From: an uncultured Clostridia bacterium
GTDB taxonomy: Bacteria; Bacillota; Clostridia; Christensenellales; Borkfalkiaceae
Length of the DNA: 64,000 nucleotides
NCBI GenBank assembly: GCA_944368065.1
Contig: CALVWV010000033.1
Span: forward strand, 1-64,000
Direction: 5' to 3'
The position numbers were made by a program, and so were the translations under genes. The notes below the pieces were generated by a model that saw nothing but the letters and a program-made list of their open reading frames with translations, was not told where the DNA came from and did not search any database. This document shows positions 1 to 8,720 of this stretch, piece by piece; position 1 is the first letter of the stretch, and each line of letters opens with the position of its first letter.

Positions 1-3
1 CTA

Positions 4-12
4 TGCTATAAT
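4..12 (+). promoter_or_regulatory. Extended -10 promoter of the recombinase
   Basis: TG-C-TATAAT lies at 4-12, a perfect extended -10 element. A start site near 19 would leave a short leader containing the ribosome binding site AGAGGT (21-26). Any -35 lies left of the window. Confidence 0.5.
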
Positions 13-32
13 GCCGTTAAAGAGGTAAAGTT

Positions 33-1589
33 ATGAAAGCAGTCATCTACGCCCGCTATTCGAGCGACAACCAAAGAGAAGAGAGCATTGAGGGTCAGCT
101 CCGCGATTGTATGCAATACGCTGAGTACAACGATATTCAAGTTGTAGGCAGTTACATAGACAGAGCTATGTCCGCAAAGACAGACAATCGCCCGAACTTT
201 CAGCAAATGATTAAAGACAGCGCCAAGCGACTGTTTGACGTTATCATTGTATGGAAGTTAGACCGCTTTGCCCGCAACCGTTTTGACAGCGCTTATTACA
301 AAAACATCTTAAAGAAGAACGGCGTGCGGGTGATTTCTGCCAAAGAGAGCATATCTGAGGGCGCAGAAGGCATTATTTTGGAATCTGTACTGGAAGGTTA
401 TGCGGAATATTATTCCGTTGAACTTGCAGAAAAGGTCAACCGCGGCATGACGGACAATGCCCTAAAAGCAATGTCGAACGGCGGTATTACTCCACTCGGC
501 TACTATCTCGATGATGAACAGCACTTGCAGATAGACGAAAGGAAAGCGCCGTTCGTGAGGGAGATTTTTCAACGGTATGCCGACGGCGAGATGATAAAAT
601 CAATCATTGACGATATGAACGCGCGCGGTGTAGGCATTACTGTACGAATGAAGAAAAAAGCCGGTAAGAAGGCTTATGAAAAATCTCTCGGATATAACAA
701 TGTTCGCAGAATGCTCTCCAATCGAAAGTATATCGGAGAGTACCGATTTAAAGATATTGTAATTGAGGACGCAATTCCTGCTATCATTGACAAAGGGCTG
801 TTTGAGAAAGTTCAGAAACGCATTGCCGTGAACACGCGCGCTCCCGCAATCCATAAAGCGGAAGATGTGTACTTGCTGACTACACACCTATTCTGCGGTA
901 AATGTAAGGCAATGATGATAGGAGATAGCGGCAAAGGCAAGAAAGGTACTGTTTATCATTACTACAAATGTGTAAATACAAAGAAAAAGCACACCTGCGA
1001 CAAAAAAGCCATCAGCAAAGAGAAGATTGAAAACGCTGTCATCAAAGCCGTTATGAATAAGATTATGGACGATAAACTGATGGAACAGCTTTCCTACAAA
1101 CTCTACGATATGCAAATGCAAAACAGCTCGATTCTTTCCGCTCTGCAAGCGCAGTTAGCTGAAGTGGAAAGCGGCATCGAGAATTTGCTGAACGCCATAC
1201 AACAGGGCATTATCCTCGATAGTACAAAAAAGCGGCTTTCCGACTTGGAAAACCGCAAAAAAGAATTAGAGATTGAAATTGCGCAGGAACAGATAAAACG
1301 CCCGCTGCTTACAAGAGAACAGATCGAGTTCGGATTGACACGATTTCGCAAATTAGACTTGTCCACACAAAGAGGCAGGCAAACGCTGATCGACAGTTTT
1401 GTAAATACGATTTACCTCTTTGACGATTATGCAATTATAACCTGCAACTATAAGGAAGGCGAAGAAAAAATTACTTTTGAAGATATAGAAAATTCTGAGC
1501 TTGGTGACTACATAAAAAACAAACCCGAACAGGAGTGTTCGGATTTGTTCGCATTTGGTGACCTTGCCGGGAATCGAACCCGGGATTGA
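33..1589 (+). CDS. Large serine site-specific recombinase (integrase of a mobile element)
   Basis: Catalyses excision and integration of a mobile element through a phosphoserine DNA intermediate. The 518-residue protein has the N-terminal resolvase domain (YARYSSDNQ near residues 7-15; the first Ser is the likely nucleophile), a Recombinase domain around 170-270, a zinc ribbon (CGKC, then two further Cys, near 295-340), and a coiled-coil segment around 375-425. The ATG follows AGAGGT by 6 bases, and the N-terminus matches the family start. The last 11 codons (DLAGNRTRD end) are read from the complement of the tRNA-Glu 3' half, and the stop TGA lies inside that tRNA. This is what is expected when an element inserts at the 3' end of a tRNA and the integrase lies next to the attachment site. 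The rest of the element must lie left of position 1. Confidence 0.93.
   Translation: MKAVIYARYSSDNQREESIEGQLRDCMQYAEYNDIQVVGSYIDRAMSAKTDNRPNFQQMIKDSAKRLFDVIIVWKLDRFARNRFDSAYYKNILKKNGVRVISAKESISEGAEGIILESVLEGYAEYYSVELAEKVNRGMTDNALKAMSNGGITPLGYYLDDEQHLQIDERKAPFVREIFQRYADGEMIKSIIDDMNARGVGITVRMKKKAGKKAYEKSLGYNNVRRMLSNRKYIGEYRFKDIVIEDAIPAIIDKGLFEKVQKRIAVNTRAPAIHKAEDVYLLTTHLFCGKCKAMMIGDSGKGKKGTVYHYYKCVNTKKKHTCDKKAISKEKIENAVIKAVMNKIMDDKLMEQLSYKLYDMQMQNSSILSALQAQLAEVESGIENLLNAIQQGIILDSTKKRLSDLENRKKELEIEIAQEQIKRPLLTREQIEFGLTRFRKLDLSTQRGRQTLIDSFVNTIYLFDDYAIITCNYKEGEEKITFEDIENSELGDYIKNKPEQECSDLFAFGDLAGNRTRD
1514..1546 (-). terminator. Rho-independent terminator of tRNA-Glu
   Basis: A 10-bp stem (1521-1530 with 1537-1546, one mismatch) is followed on the minus strand by a T run (1514-1519). 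It lies wholly inside the 3' coding end of the recombinase, so the integrase reading frame runs over the tRNA terminator. Confidence 0.65.
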
Positions 1590-1590
1590 G
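1556..1590. other. Probable attachment-site end of the integrated element
   Basis: The recombinase frame continues 34 bases into the 3' part of tRNA-Glu. Tyrosine- and some serine-integrase elements regenerate the tRNA 3' end on insertion, so the crossover core probably lies within these bases. The second copy would be at the far end of the element, outside the window; the exact core cannot be seen. Confidence 0.5.
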
Positions 1591-1630
1591 CCTTGAGAGG
1601 GCTCCGTCTTAACCGCTTGACCACAAGGCC
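1556..1630 (-). tRNA. tRNA-Glu (anticodon CTC)
   Basis: The 75-base cloverleaf has acceptor GGCCTTG/CAAGGTC, D-stem GTC/GAC, anticodon stem GAGCC/GGCTC with loop CTCTCAA (anticodon CTC at 1595-1597), a T-arm CCGGG-TTCGATT-CCCGG, discriminator A73 and encoded CCA. It decodes GAG. The 3' half is shared with the recombinase coding end. Confidence 0.95.
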
Positions 1631-1649
1631 ATATCAATTTAACGTTGTG

Positions 1650-1678
1650 ATTATATCATACACCGAACGCCTTGGCAA
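1650..1678 (-). promoter_or_regulatory. Sigma-A promoter of tRNA-Glu
   Basis: TTGCCA (1673-1678), 17-base spacer, TATAAT (1650-1655), with TG one base upstream of the -10. Transcription would start about 13 bases before the tRNA 5' end. Confidence 0.8.
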
Positions 1679-1744
1679 GCAATTTTATAACTTATTTTTC
1701 AGCTTTTTTATTCATTTTGCAAGTATATGCTTTTTTATTCCGCC

Positions 1745-3112
1745 TTATCCCAACTCTTCGCAATCATTCAGCTCATGCTTTCGTCCGCGCCGAATGCATA
1801 TGAAATATAACGCAACAGAAAGCGCCGCCGCTATAATTTCCGTTATCCAGAATGCGTGCCACACCCCCTGCGCTTTGAACGCAAGCGTGAGAAGGTAAGC
1901 CACGCCTATTATCGCTATATACCTTACAACAGATATTATAAGCGACGGCACTCCCTTTCCCAGCCCTTCGAGCACTCCGCTGACCGCTACGGAAGCCGCG
2001 GAAACTATAAATCCGCCGCATATTATTCTGAGCGCTTCCGCGCCGTGTGTAATTGTATCGGGATTGTCGGTAAAAAGCCCTATAAGCCACTGCGGTACGG
2101 CGAGACAGAGAATTGTCCCCACCGCCATTATCGCCGAGGACATTATAAGCGACACCAAAAACACCGAACGGACTCTGTCTGCACGGCCCGCGCCGTAGTT
2201 ATACCCGACTACGGGGCGAATGCCCTGCACTATGCCGTTAGCAGTAAAATATATGAACGTCTGCAACTTATAGTAAGCGCCGAGTATAAGCACATACGCC
2301 TGGGAATATGCCGCAAGTATTGCATTCAATGCCGTTATCATGAACGAAGGCAATGCAAGATTGAGCGTTGCCGAAACGCCTACGGCGTACATCCTGCCGA
2401 AAATTTTTCTTCCGCCTTCAACGCGCGCATATTTAAGCCGTACGCCAATAGGTTTTGCAAAAAAGAGTATTATGTAAATTATAAGCGAAGAAGTCTGACC
2501 TATGCCCGTTGCGATTGCCGCACCCTTTACGCCCATAGCGGGGATGAACATAAACCCGGATATGAGCAAAGGGTCGAGTATGATATTGAGAATGCAGCCG
2601 ACAAGCAGACATACCATGGTAGTTTTCATTCTCCCGACGGCCTGAAAAATTTTTTCAAACGCCATTGAAAGAGTTACGACGGGCGCAAATGCAACGACTA
2701 TATAAAAATAATCGAGACCGTAGTCTATTACGGATTGGCTTTCCGTGAAAAGCGAAATGAACGCGCGGGCAGAAAGCGCGCACACAATGCACAGCAATAC
2801 ACCGTGCAATATGCTTAAAATAAGACCTGAAGTTACGGCGTTATCAGCATGTTGCTGCTTTTTTGCGCCGAGAAAAAAGGCAACGACCGCATTAATCCCC
2901 ACGCCGAAACCTATGCCGACCGCGCCAGAAAGGTTCTGCAAGGGGTATATGAGCGAAAGCGCCGTCATTGCGTCTTCGCCTATCTGCGCGACGAAAAAGC
3001 TGTCCACTATGTTATAAAGCGCGTTCACCAGCATGGAAATAACCATAGGCAGCGACATTTTAAGCACAAGCGGAAGCACCGCTTTTTCCTTCATGAACGA
3101 CTGGTCGGCCAA
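1745..3112 (-). CDS. MATE family efflux transporter
   Basis: The 455-residue membrane protein has about 12 hydrophobic segments and the MATE pattern (NALYNIVDSFFVAQIG near the N-terminus, with a repeat half after about residue 235). It probably exports cationic drugs or metabolites in exchange for Na+ or H+; the substrate cannot be told. The start is a TTG six bases after AGGAGG; an ATG six codons later is too far from the ribosome binding site. It stands alone, divergent from the pyrophosphatase gene. Confidence 0.9.
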   Translation of the reverse strand: MADQSFMKEKAVLPLVLKMSLPMVISMLVNALYNIVDSFFVAQIGEDAMTALSLIYPLQNLSGAVGIGFGVGINAVVAFFLGAKKQQHADNAVTSGLILSILHGVLLCIVCALSARAFISLFTESQSVIDYGLDYFYIVVAFAPVVTLSMAFEKIFQAVGRMKTTMVCLLVGCILNIILDPLLISGFMFIPAMGVKGAAIATGIGQTSSLIIYIILFFAKPIGVRLKYARVEGGRKIFGRMYAVGVSATLNLALPSFMITALNAILAAYSQAYVLILGAYYKLQTFIYFTANGIVQGIRPVVGYNYGAGRADRVRSVFLVSLIMSSAIMAVGTILCLAVPQWLIGLFTDNPDTITHGAEALRIICGGFIVSAASVAVSGVLEGLGKGVPSLIISVVRYIAIIGVAYLLTLAFKAQGVWHAFWITEIIAAALSVALYFICIRRGRKHELNDCEELG

Positions 3113-3257
3113 ACTACCCCTCCTTTACGTCCCCTGATAAAAAACAGCTGACGTTATATTTTATGCTGTTGACACCTTTGCGGCGTACCCGCATATGCTA
3201 ACACATCAAGGCTGATAAAATCAAGCAAAAAAACGCCGTCAACTTCATTTTACCCCC

Positions 3258-3286
3258 TTGCGCATGCAGATAAATTATGATAAAAT
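3258..3286 (+). promoter_or_regulatory. Promoter of ppa
   Basis: TTGCGC (3258-3263), 17-base spacer, TAAAAT (3281-3286); AAGGAGG follows at about 3322 ahead of the ppa ATG. Confidence 0.6.
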
Positions 3287-3334
3287 TATAAAAAGACAAA
3301 GCGCCACACAGCGCACGCACAAAGGAGGAAAATT

Positions 3335-3868
3335 ATGAACATCTGGCACGACATTGCGCCCGAAAGAATAAAGAAAGAAGATTTTATGTGCTACATCGAA
3401 ATAACCAAGGGTTCACGCTCTAAATACGAGCTGGACAAGGAAACGGGCATACTGCGCCTTGACCGCGTGCTTTATACCTCCACCGTTTACCCCGCAAGCT
3501 ACGGATTCATTCCGCGCACGCTTGCCGACGACGGCGACCCGCTGGACGTTCTGGTGCTGTGCAGCGAACCCATTCTGCCCGCTTCGATAGTGCGCTGCTA
3601 CCCCATAGGAGTCATAAACATGTCCGACGAAGGCGAAGACGACTCCAAAATAATTGCAATACCTTTCAAAGAGCCCACATATAACTGCTATACAGAGCTT
3701 GAGCAGCTGCCCAAACACATATTCGAGGAAATGAAGCACTTCTTTCAGGTGTACAAACAGCTCGAGCACAAGCACACGACCGTATCGGAAATAATGGGCA
3801 AAAAGCGCGCGATAGAGATTGTAAAGGAGAGCATAGAAGCTTATAACCGCGCCTTCCCCGAAAAATAA
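3335..3868 (+). CDS. ppa: Inorganic pyrophosphatase, family I
   Basis: Hydrolyses pyrophosphate released by biosynthetic polymerisation. At 177 residues it has the family size. It carries the metal-site signature DDGDPLDVLV (about 65-74) and the preceding TVYPASYGFIPRT segment that lines the active site. A strong AAGGAGG sits upstream of the ATG. It is a single-gene unit with its own promoter and a GC-rich terminator. Confidence 0.95.
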   Translation: MNIWHDIAPERIKKEDFMCYIEITKGSRSKYELDKETGILRLDRVLYTSTVYPASYGFIPRTLADDGDPLDVLVLCSEPILPASIVRCYPIGVINMSDEGEDDSKIIAIPFKEPTYNCYTELEQLPKHIFEEMKHFFQVYKQLEHKHTTVSEIMGKKRAIEIVKESIEAYNRAFPEK

Positions 3869-3886
3869 ATTACTATTATTAAGCGC

Positions 3887-3926
3887 GCGGCGCGCAGGGA
3901 AAAATTTCCCTGCGCGCCGCTTCTTT
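3887..3926 (+). terminator. Terminator of ppa
   Basis: A stem of at least 14 bp, GCGGCGCGCAGGGA paired with its complement (3887-3920), followed by TTCTTTT. Confidence 0.85.
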
Positions 3927-3969
3927 TATGATTTATGCCGAATTAATAATTTACTCCGAATGACAACAA

Positions 3970-4800
3970 TCACTGCGCTTTATCTTCATCGGAGCTTTCG
4001 GGCTCGGTTTTAGCCGCAGCCGCGTCCTCGGCTTTTTTCTGCGCATACGCCGCGCCTATCGCGCCGACGCCCACCGTTCTGTCCACGGGAAGCGAAAAGA
4101 GCATGCCGCCCGCCTCAGTTTTAAGCCCCGCAGACTTGGACACGGCTTCCATTATGGCAAGCTTGCCCTCCCTTTGCGCGAGTATGAGCAGGACTTCCGA
4201 TTCCTCCTGTATGGAAATGCCTATGAACTGTTCGGCTTTGGCATTCGCCAGCGAACGGGCGCGGATTATAGTGCCGCCCGCCGCGCCTGCATTCCTTGCC
4301 GCCTCCATAGCGTCGTCTACATAACCTTCGGCGACGATTGCCACTATAAGGTCGTACTTGCGTTCGTTATCCTTCATTATCTTTCTCCCGTCAACTGTCT
4401 TTGCCGCCGCAGCGGACGTTATGCCGTTTGCAATTATTTCAGATACCGCAGAGAGCGGTACGGTGAACGATATTCCACGCCCCACAAGGTAAAGCGACAT
4501 TTTGTTGCTTATCTCGTCAAGAACGGCTTCCTCATCGCTTTCGGGTATGAGTGAAAGCATAACCGACTTTTCGCTTGTGCCTATGCCGAGATAATTGAGA
4601 ACGGTGCTGCGCGCCGTGCCCATGCCCTGCACAGAAAAAGTGAGCGCTACGGAAAAGTCATTCAGAAGCTCGCAAAGCCGCTCGTCTTCGCCGCGGTTTA
4701 CTATGCTGACAAGAAGTTTTGCCCTGTTGTGCCGCGCCGTCTGCCTTGAAGGCAGGCGCGATGACACGGGGATTTTTCCGCCGAGAGTAAGTTTTGCCAT
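3970..4800 (-). CDS. Double PII-like (GlnB-fold) protein, partner of DUF1538
   Basis: The 276-residue soluble protein has two GlnB-like ferredoxin folds: residues about 25-125 (starting KLLVSIVNRGEDERLCELL) and about 147-250 (starting DLIVAIVAEGYVDDAMEAA), joined by a short linker and followed by an acidic Ala/Glu-rich tail. PII proteins bind nucleotides and control transporters by contact. It starts one base after the stop of the DUF1538 gene, with GAGGTGAG as ribosome binding site, so the two are surely co-transcribed and probably act together. The typical T-loop uridylylation Tyr is not evident. Function is inferred from fold and context only. Confidence 0.75.
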   Translation of the reverse strand: MAKLTLGGKIPVSSRLPSRQTARHNRAKLLVSIVNRGEDERLCELLNDFSVALTFSVQGMGTARSTVLNYLGIGTSEKSVMLSLIPESDEEAVLDEISNKMSLYLVGRGISFTVPLSAVSEIIANGITSAAAAKTVDGRKIMKDNERKYDLIVAIVAEGYVDDAMEAARNAGAAGGTIIRARSLANAKAEQFIGISIQEESEVLLILAQREGKLAIMEAVSKSAGLKTEAGGMLFSLPVDRTVGVGAIGAAYAQKKAEDAAAAKTEPESSDEDKAQ

Positions 4801-4801
4801 A

Positions 4802-6334
4802 TCAGCTCACCTCGTATTCTATGATTCTGTCCTCAACGGTAAGGAACGTGCGCTTGATTTTTGAAGTCTTGCGCCTGTAAAGTATGCCGAATACCTGTAT
4901 GGTTATAAGCGGCATTAGCGCTACGAACGCAACGCATCCGAAGGCGTTTGTCATAATCGCCGAAGCCGCCGCATCTCCCGAAATAACGCCGCAGGCGCCT
5001 ATTGCCATGGGCAATACGAACGCCGAAACCATTGCGCCGGACGCAACGCCGCCCGAGTCGAACGCAATGCCCGTAAAAAGCTTTGGCGTGAAGAACGTGA
5101 GAATTAGCGCCGCCGCATAGCCGGGGATAAGCACCCACATAATATTTATGCCAGTAATCACGCGGAGCATCGCAAGGCCGAGCGCGCAGCATACGGATAT
5201 GCTTAACGCGAGCTTCATAGAGCGCGCCTTGATTGCGCCCGCACTCATCCTTTCCACCTGTTTGTTCAGAACGTGCACGGCGGGTTCGGCGGCAACCACA
5301 AAGTAACCTATCACCATGCCTACGGGTATAAGAAGCCAGCCGCCCGCAAAGTCGCCGAGCCCCTGACCTATGAGCGTACCCATTGGTGCGAAACCTACGT
5401 TTGCGCCCGTAAGAAACAACGCAAGTCCGACAAACGTTATTAAAATGCCTACGCAGATTTTTATAATCTGGCGCTTGTGGAAAGCCCTTGTAACAAGCTG
5501 AAAAATCACGAAGAAAGCAATTATGGGCGCAAGCGCCACCGCAACTTCAAGACAGTAATTTCCAAGCCCTTCGAGAAACTGCTTTAATGCGTCAGTCGTG
5601 TCGAATCCCGAATAGTCCGGAGCCGCCGAAACGGGATACTGTATGCCAGCCGCGCCGCTTATTATGCCGAGAACGAGCACCGAAATTACAGGACCCGCGC
5701 TCGAGAGTGCGACGAGACCGAAAGAGTCGTCCTTGCCCTCTTTATCGCTTCGGATAGACGCGACGCCCACGCCGAGCGACATTATGAAAGGCACCGTCAT
5801 GGGTCCGGTGGTAACGCCGCCCGCGTCGTACGCTATCGCCCAGAAACTGGGGTCGACGAACGCAAAGGCGAGCACGAACGCTATTATGTAAAATATTATG
5901 AGAAGCAGAGAAAGTCTTACTTTAAGCACAATTCTCAGCATGGCGAGCGTGAGGAAAATGCCTACCCCCACCGCCACGGCAATTATGAGCACCCGGCTGT
6001 TTATAGCCTGTGAAACATAGCCCGCAAGTATCTGCAGATCGGGTTCGGCTACAGTGACTATAATGCCTATTATGAAGGATATAAGCGCTATAAGCCATAT
6101 TCTGCGCGAATGGGTAACTACAGAACCTATCTTTTCGCCGATGACCAGCATAGACATATCAGCGCCCATATTGAAGCCGGAAAGTCCGACTACAAGCAAC
6201 ACCGCGCCTGTTATGAACAGCACAAACTCGTATGTGCCCACGCCGAGCGCAACGACGAGGACGAGTATTATAGCCGCTATCGGCAGTATGGACGATAGCG
6301 ATTCTTTTAATTTATCTTTGAAAGCCGTCTTCAT
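4802..6334 (-). CDS. DUF1538 integral membrane protein (two-repeat transporter-like)
   Basis: The 510-residue protein has about 12-14 membrane segments and two homologous halves. Each half carries an AEP motif (AEPDLQ at 96, AEPAVH at 349) and a later glycine motif: AYDAGGVTTGPM (168-179) and AFDSGGVASGAM (424-435). This duplicated, polar, glycine-rich arrangement inside membrane segments is typical of secondary transporters or channels; the substrate is unknown. It is followed by a double PII-like gene that could gate it. A consensus promoter lies upstream. Family assignment is from memory of DUF1538 motifs. Confidence 0.82.
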   Translation of the reverse strand: MKTAFKDKLKESLSSILPIAAIILVLVVALGVGTYEFVLFITGAVLLVVGLSGFNMGADMSMLVIGEKIGSVVTHSRRIWLIALISFIIGIIVTVAEPDLQILAGYVSQAINSRVLIIAVAVGVGIFLTLAMLRIVLKVRLSLLLIIFYIIAFVLAFAFVDPSFWAIAYDAGGVTTGPMTVPFIMSLGVGVASIRSDKEGKDDSFGLVALSSAGPVISVLVLGIISGAAGIQYPVSAAPDYSGFDTTDALKQFLEGLGNYCLEVAVALAPIIAFFVIFQLVTRAFHKRQIIKICVGILITFVGLALFLTGANVGFAPMGTLIGQGLGDFAGGWLLIPVGMVIGYFVVAAEPAVHVLNKQVERMSAGAIKARSMKLALSISVCCALGLAMLRVITGINIMWVLIPGYAAALILTFFTPKLFTGIAFDSGGVASGAMVSAFVLPMAIGACGVISGDAAASAIMTNAFGCVAFVALMPLITIQVFGILYRRKTSKIKRTFLTVEDRIIEYEVS

Positions 6335-6390
6335 TCAATCTCCGAAAAAGGCTGTAAGCCGAAAAGCAATTCAATCATTAATATAAAAAT

Positions 6391-6419
6391 ATTTTATCAC
6401 CATACTATTGTTTTGTCAA
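6391..6419 (-). promoter_or_regulatory. Promoter of the DUF1538-PII operon
   Basis: Perfect TTGACA (6414-6419), 17-base spacer, TAAAAT (6391-6396), about 55 bases upstream of the gene. Confidence 0.8.
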
Positions 6420-6539
6420 TTTGCAAAGGCTAAATATAAGGCTTTTTGATGCGTTGATTCAAGCATATTGCCGAGGCAAATAAAGTTTTGTCATAGCAGC
6501 AAATTATGCGCGCCATACCGCGCGCGCCATAAAACCGCA

Positions 6540-6568
6540 TTGACACGTCAGATGAAAAATGGTATTAT
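6540..6568 (+). promoter_or_regulatory. Sigma-A-type promoter upstream of the ECF sigma gene
   Basis: TTGACA (6540-6545), 17-base spacer, TATTAT (6563-6568). It lies just before a second, ECF-like element, suggesting basal plus autoregulated transcription. Confidence 0.6.
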
Positions 6569-6591
6569 TTTTATGAAAATTTTTAAAAACG

Positions 6592-6617
6592 CCAACAATC
6601 TGTGATGCACGATTGTT
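6592..6617 (+). promoter_or_regulatory. Candidate ECF promoter or dyad operator, copy 1
   Basis: CCAACAA (6592-6598), 14 bases, TTGTT (6613-6617). The same words with the same 14-base gap recur at 8635-8660 before the paralogous lipoprotein gene. AACAA and TTGTT also form an inverted repeat, so a repressor site is possible. Confidence 0.45.
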
Positions 6618-6659
6618 ATTAATGTAAGGGACAGATATGCGGCGGACGGACAGAAATTT

Positions 6660-7193
6660 ATGGACAGCGCAAAACTCGAAAAAAAAGTTGCAGATTTTGC
6701 GGCGGGCGAAAAAAGCGCATTCGATTTTATTTACCGATGCACCAACCGCGCCGTTTATTTTGCCGCATTGTATATCGTGCGGGACAAAGCGTATGCGGAA
6801 GACATCATGCAGGAAACTTACATGCGCGCGCTGAACGCGCTTGAAAGCTATACCGCGGGCACCAACTTTACCGCGTGGCTTGTGCGCATCGCAAAAAACC
6901 TTGCGCTCAACCACGTAAAGCGCGGCGCAAGGGAAAAGAGCAGCGATTTTACCGACGAGGCGGAAATACGCAAATACGGCTCGGAAGAAACCCAATTGCC
7001 GTACATATTCGACGTGGCGGCAAAAATACTTACCGACGAGGAATACCAGATTGTAATGCTGTGCCACGTTTCGGGCTACAAGCGGCGCGAAGTAGCGCAA
7101 ATGCTTTCAATGCCGATAGGCACGGTTACGTGGAAAAACAACGAAGCTTTGAAAAAGCTTAAAACCACTTTGAAAAAGGAGGGCGGATTATGA
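6660..7193 (+). CDS. ECF-type RNA polymerase sigma factor
   Basis: The 177-residue sigma-70 family protein has only regions 2 and 4: region 2 about 20-90 (AYAEDIMQETYMRAL, then NFTAWLVRIAKNLALNHVKR) and region 4 about 120-172, whose helix-turn-helix reads GYKRREVAQMLSMPIGTVTW. It directs RNA polymerase to a small regulon, probably in response to an envelope signal. The ribosome binding site is weak. Its stop overlaps the next start by 4 bases (ATGA), coupling it to the membrane protein in the usual anti-sigma position. An upstream motif shared with the lipoprotein gene suggests autoregulation. Confidence 0.9.
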   Translation: MDSAKLEKKVADFAAGEKSAFDFIYRCTNRAVYFAALYIVRDKAYAEDIMQETYMRALNALESYTAGTNFTAWLVRIAKNLALNHVKRGAREKSSDFTDEAEIRKYGSEETQLPYIFDVAAKILTDEEYQIVMLCHVSGYKRREVAQMLSMPIGTVTWKNNEALKKLKTTLKKEGGL

Positions 7194-8440
7194 ATATAAA
7201 GAAAATGCTTAAAAACGGCGCAAAAAACGTTCTGCCCGACGAAAAAGTGAAGCAGAACATCAAATACCGCATGGGCATAGACGATACGGACGAAGAAGTT
7301 GAGCTCGGCACCGTGAAAGCTAAACTTTCGCGCCATAAAAAAGCCATAGCAATAATCGCCTGTGCGCTTGCGGCTGTCATAATTGTATGCGCATTCATTC
7401 CGCTCATGCTAAAAAAGGAGGGCTCTCCCTCCTCCCCGAACCCTTCCGACCCGGGCGGCATTTTCGGTCAGCTTTCGGCATCCGAACAGATTTACGGAAT
7501 TTCTGCCGCAAGCGCGGGCATGATGATTTCGGGCATGAGTTCGGGCGGCTATACCACCGCTGACGCCGCGCAGCCTTCTTCCCGTCAGGCGGCAAGCCTT
7601 TGCCTGCCATTGAATTTATCTGGCGCAAAAAATGGCGCGAATGCCGCGCCTTTAAAAACAAGGCCGGGGCAGCAGATAGACGGCGAAGAGACGATAAACA
7701 CCATAAACGAATATATGGCTATGGTGGAAAGCTTTATTTCCGACGACAGCTTTACCGTAACGGGCGGTGAAAACACTCAGGCGGAATATTCCGGTTACGA
7801 CTTTGTAATGAGCGTAAGCTACACGGGTCTGCCGGGCGACACGCGCGACGGCGGAACTATTTATTACAACCGCACTTTAACAAAAAGCGAAAACGACGAC
7901 GATGAAACGGAAAACACCTACGCAATAGACGGCATAATGGTGCTGGACGGCAAGGCCTACCCCATTAAAGGCGAGCACGAAACAGAGAACCAGTCGGACG
8001 AGAGCGAAGACGAATACGAAATGACAATTTCGCTCGGCGACGGCACTCACATACGCGTAAATCAGGAATTGAGCGTCGAAACGGAGGGCGGCAAACCTTC
8101 CGAAAAGGAAATAGAATACAGCTATATTCTTTACCGCGGCGACGCCGACGACAGAATTGACGACGATTTCGACTTTGACAGATTTGACGACTACGACGGC
8201 GAAGGCGAAATTATTTCCGTCACTACATTCAAGTACGAGCAGGAAGAAGACGAAACCGAGCTTGTGATGCAGATATGGGAAAACGGAAAGAGCGAAATAT
8301 TTGCATTCTGGCAGGAAGACGGAATAATCAACGTCAGCGTAGGCGGCGCATCATCAATCGCCACCTACACCGTGCGCATAATAAACGGAGAATATGTTTA
8401 CTTCCGCGGAGATACCGAGATAGACCGCGACCGGGACTGA
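7190..8440 (+). CDS. Single-pass membrane protein, candidate anti-sigma factor with sensor domain
   Basis: The 416-residue protein has an N-terminal cytoplasmic part of about 50 residues (NVLPDEKVKQNIKYRMG), one membrane helix (about 52-74), and a large outer domain very rich in Asp and Glu, including a DDRIDDDFDFDRFDDYD run near 305-321 that could bind cations. Translational coupling to the ECF sigma gene suggests the cytoplasmic part sequesters it. The outer domain is homologous to the lipoprotein encoded next: both share ATAGM/ASAGM-x-ISG, then EETI-x-T-x-NEYMA, then repeated YE/YAI-x-G-x-M and IEYxYxLY blocks. No classical zinc anti-sigma motif is seen, so the role is inferred from context. 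Confidence 0.72.
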   Translation: MNIKKMLKNGAKNVLPDEKVKQNIKYRMGIDDTDEEVELGTVKAKLSRHKKAIAIIACALAAVIIVCAFIPLMLKKEGSPSSPNPSDPGGIFGQLSASEQIYGISAASAGMMISGMSSGGYTTADAAQPSSRQAASLCLPLNLSGAKNGANAAPLKTRPGQQIDGEETINTINEYMAMVESFISDDSFTVTGGENTQAEYSGYDFVMSVSYTGLPGDTRDGGTIYYNRTLTKSENDDDETENTYAIDGIMVLDGKAYPIKGEHETENQSDESEDEYEMTISLGDGTHIRVNQELSVETEGGKPSEKEIEYSYILYRGDADDRIDDDFDFDRFDDYDGEGEIISVTTFKYEQEEDETELVMQIWENGKSEIFAFWQEDGIINVSVGGASSIATYTVRIINGEYVYFRGDTEIDRDRD

Positions 8441-8456
8441 AAATTTTATAAGTTAA

Positions 8457-8493
8457 GGCGCGGACGCGAAAAGGCGTCCGCGCCGTTTATTTT
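8457..8493 (+). terminator. Terminator after the sigma/anti-sigma pair
   Basis: An 11-bp stem GGCGCGGACGC/GCGTCCGCGCC (8457-8484), loop GAAAAG, then GTTTATTTT. It separates the pair from the lipoprotein gene, which therefore needs its own promoter. Confidence 0.88.
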
Positions 8494-8634
8494 ACCGCAA
8501 GATATTCAGGACACGCAGACATAATAACTTTGCGGCGGCGCATACTTACAGTATTATAAATTGAAGTTACGAAAGCGCGCATCGGCGGCATTTTGCAGGC
8601 GTTCAAAAAAATTTATAAAAAATTTTAAAATTTA

Positions 8635-8660
8635 CCAACAAAACGCGCGGCGCGGTTGTT
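8635..8660 (+). promoter_or_regulatory. Candidate ECF promoter or dyad operator, copy 2
   Basis: CCAACAA (8635-8641), 14 bases, TTGTT (8656-8660), preceded by a TTTTAAAA tract as in copy 1. No good sigma-A promoter is seen between the upstream terminator and the lipoprotein gene, which supports use of the ECF sigma here. Confidence 0.45.
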
Positions 8661-8720
8661 TTATATATGAAAGCTCCCGAAAGCGACGGGCAAAACTAAA
8701 TCACTACAAGGAGAATTATC

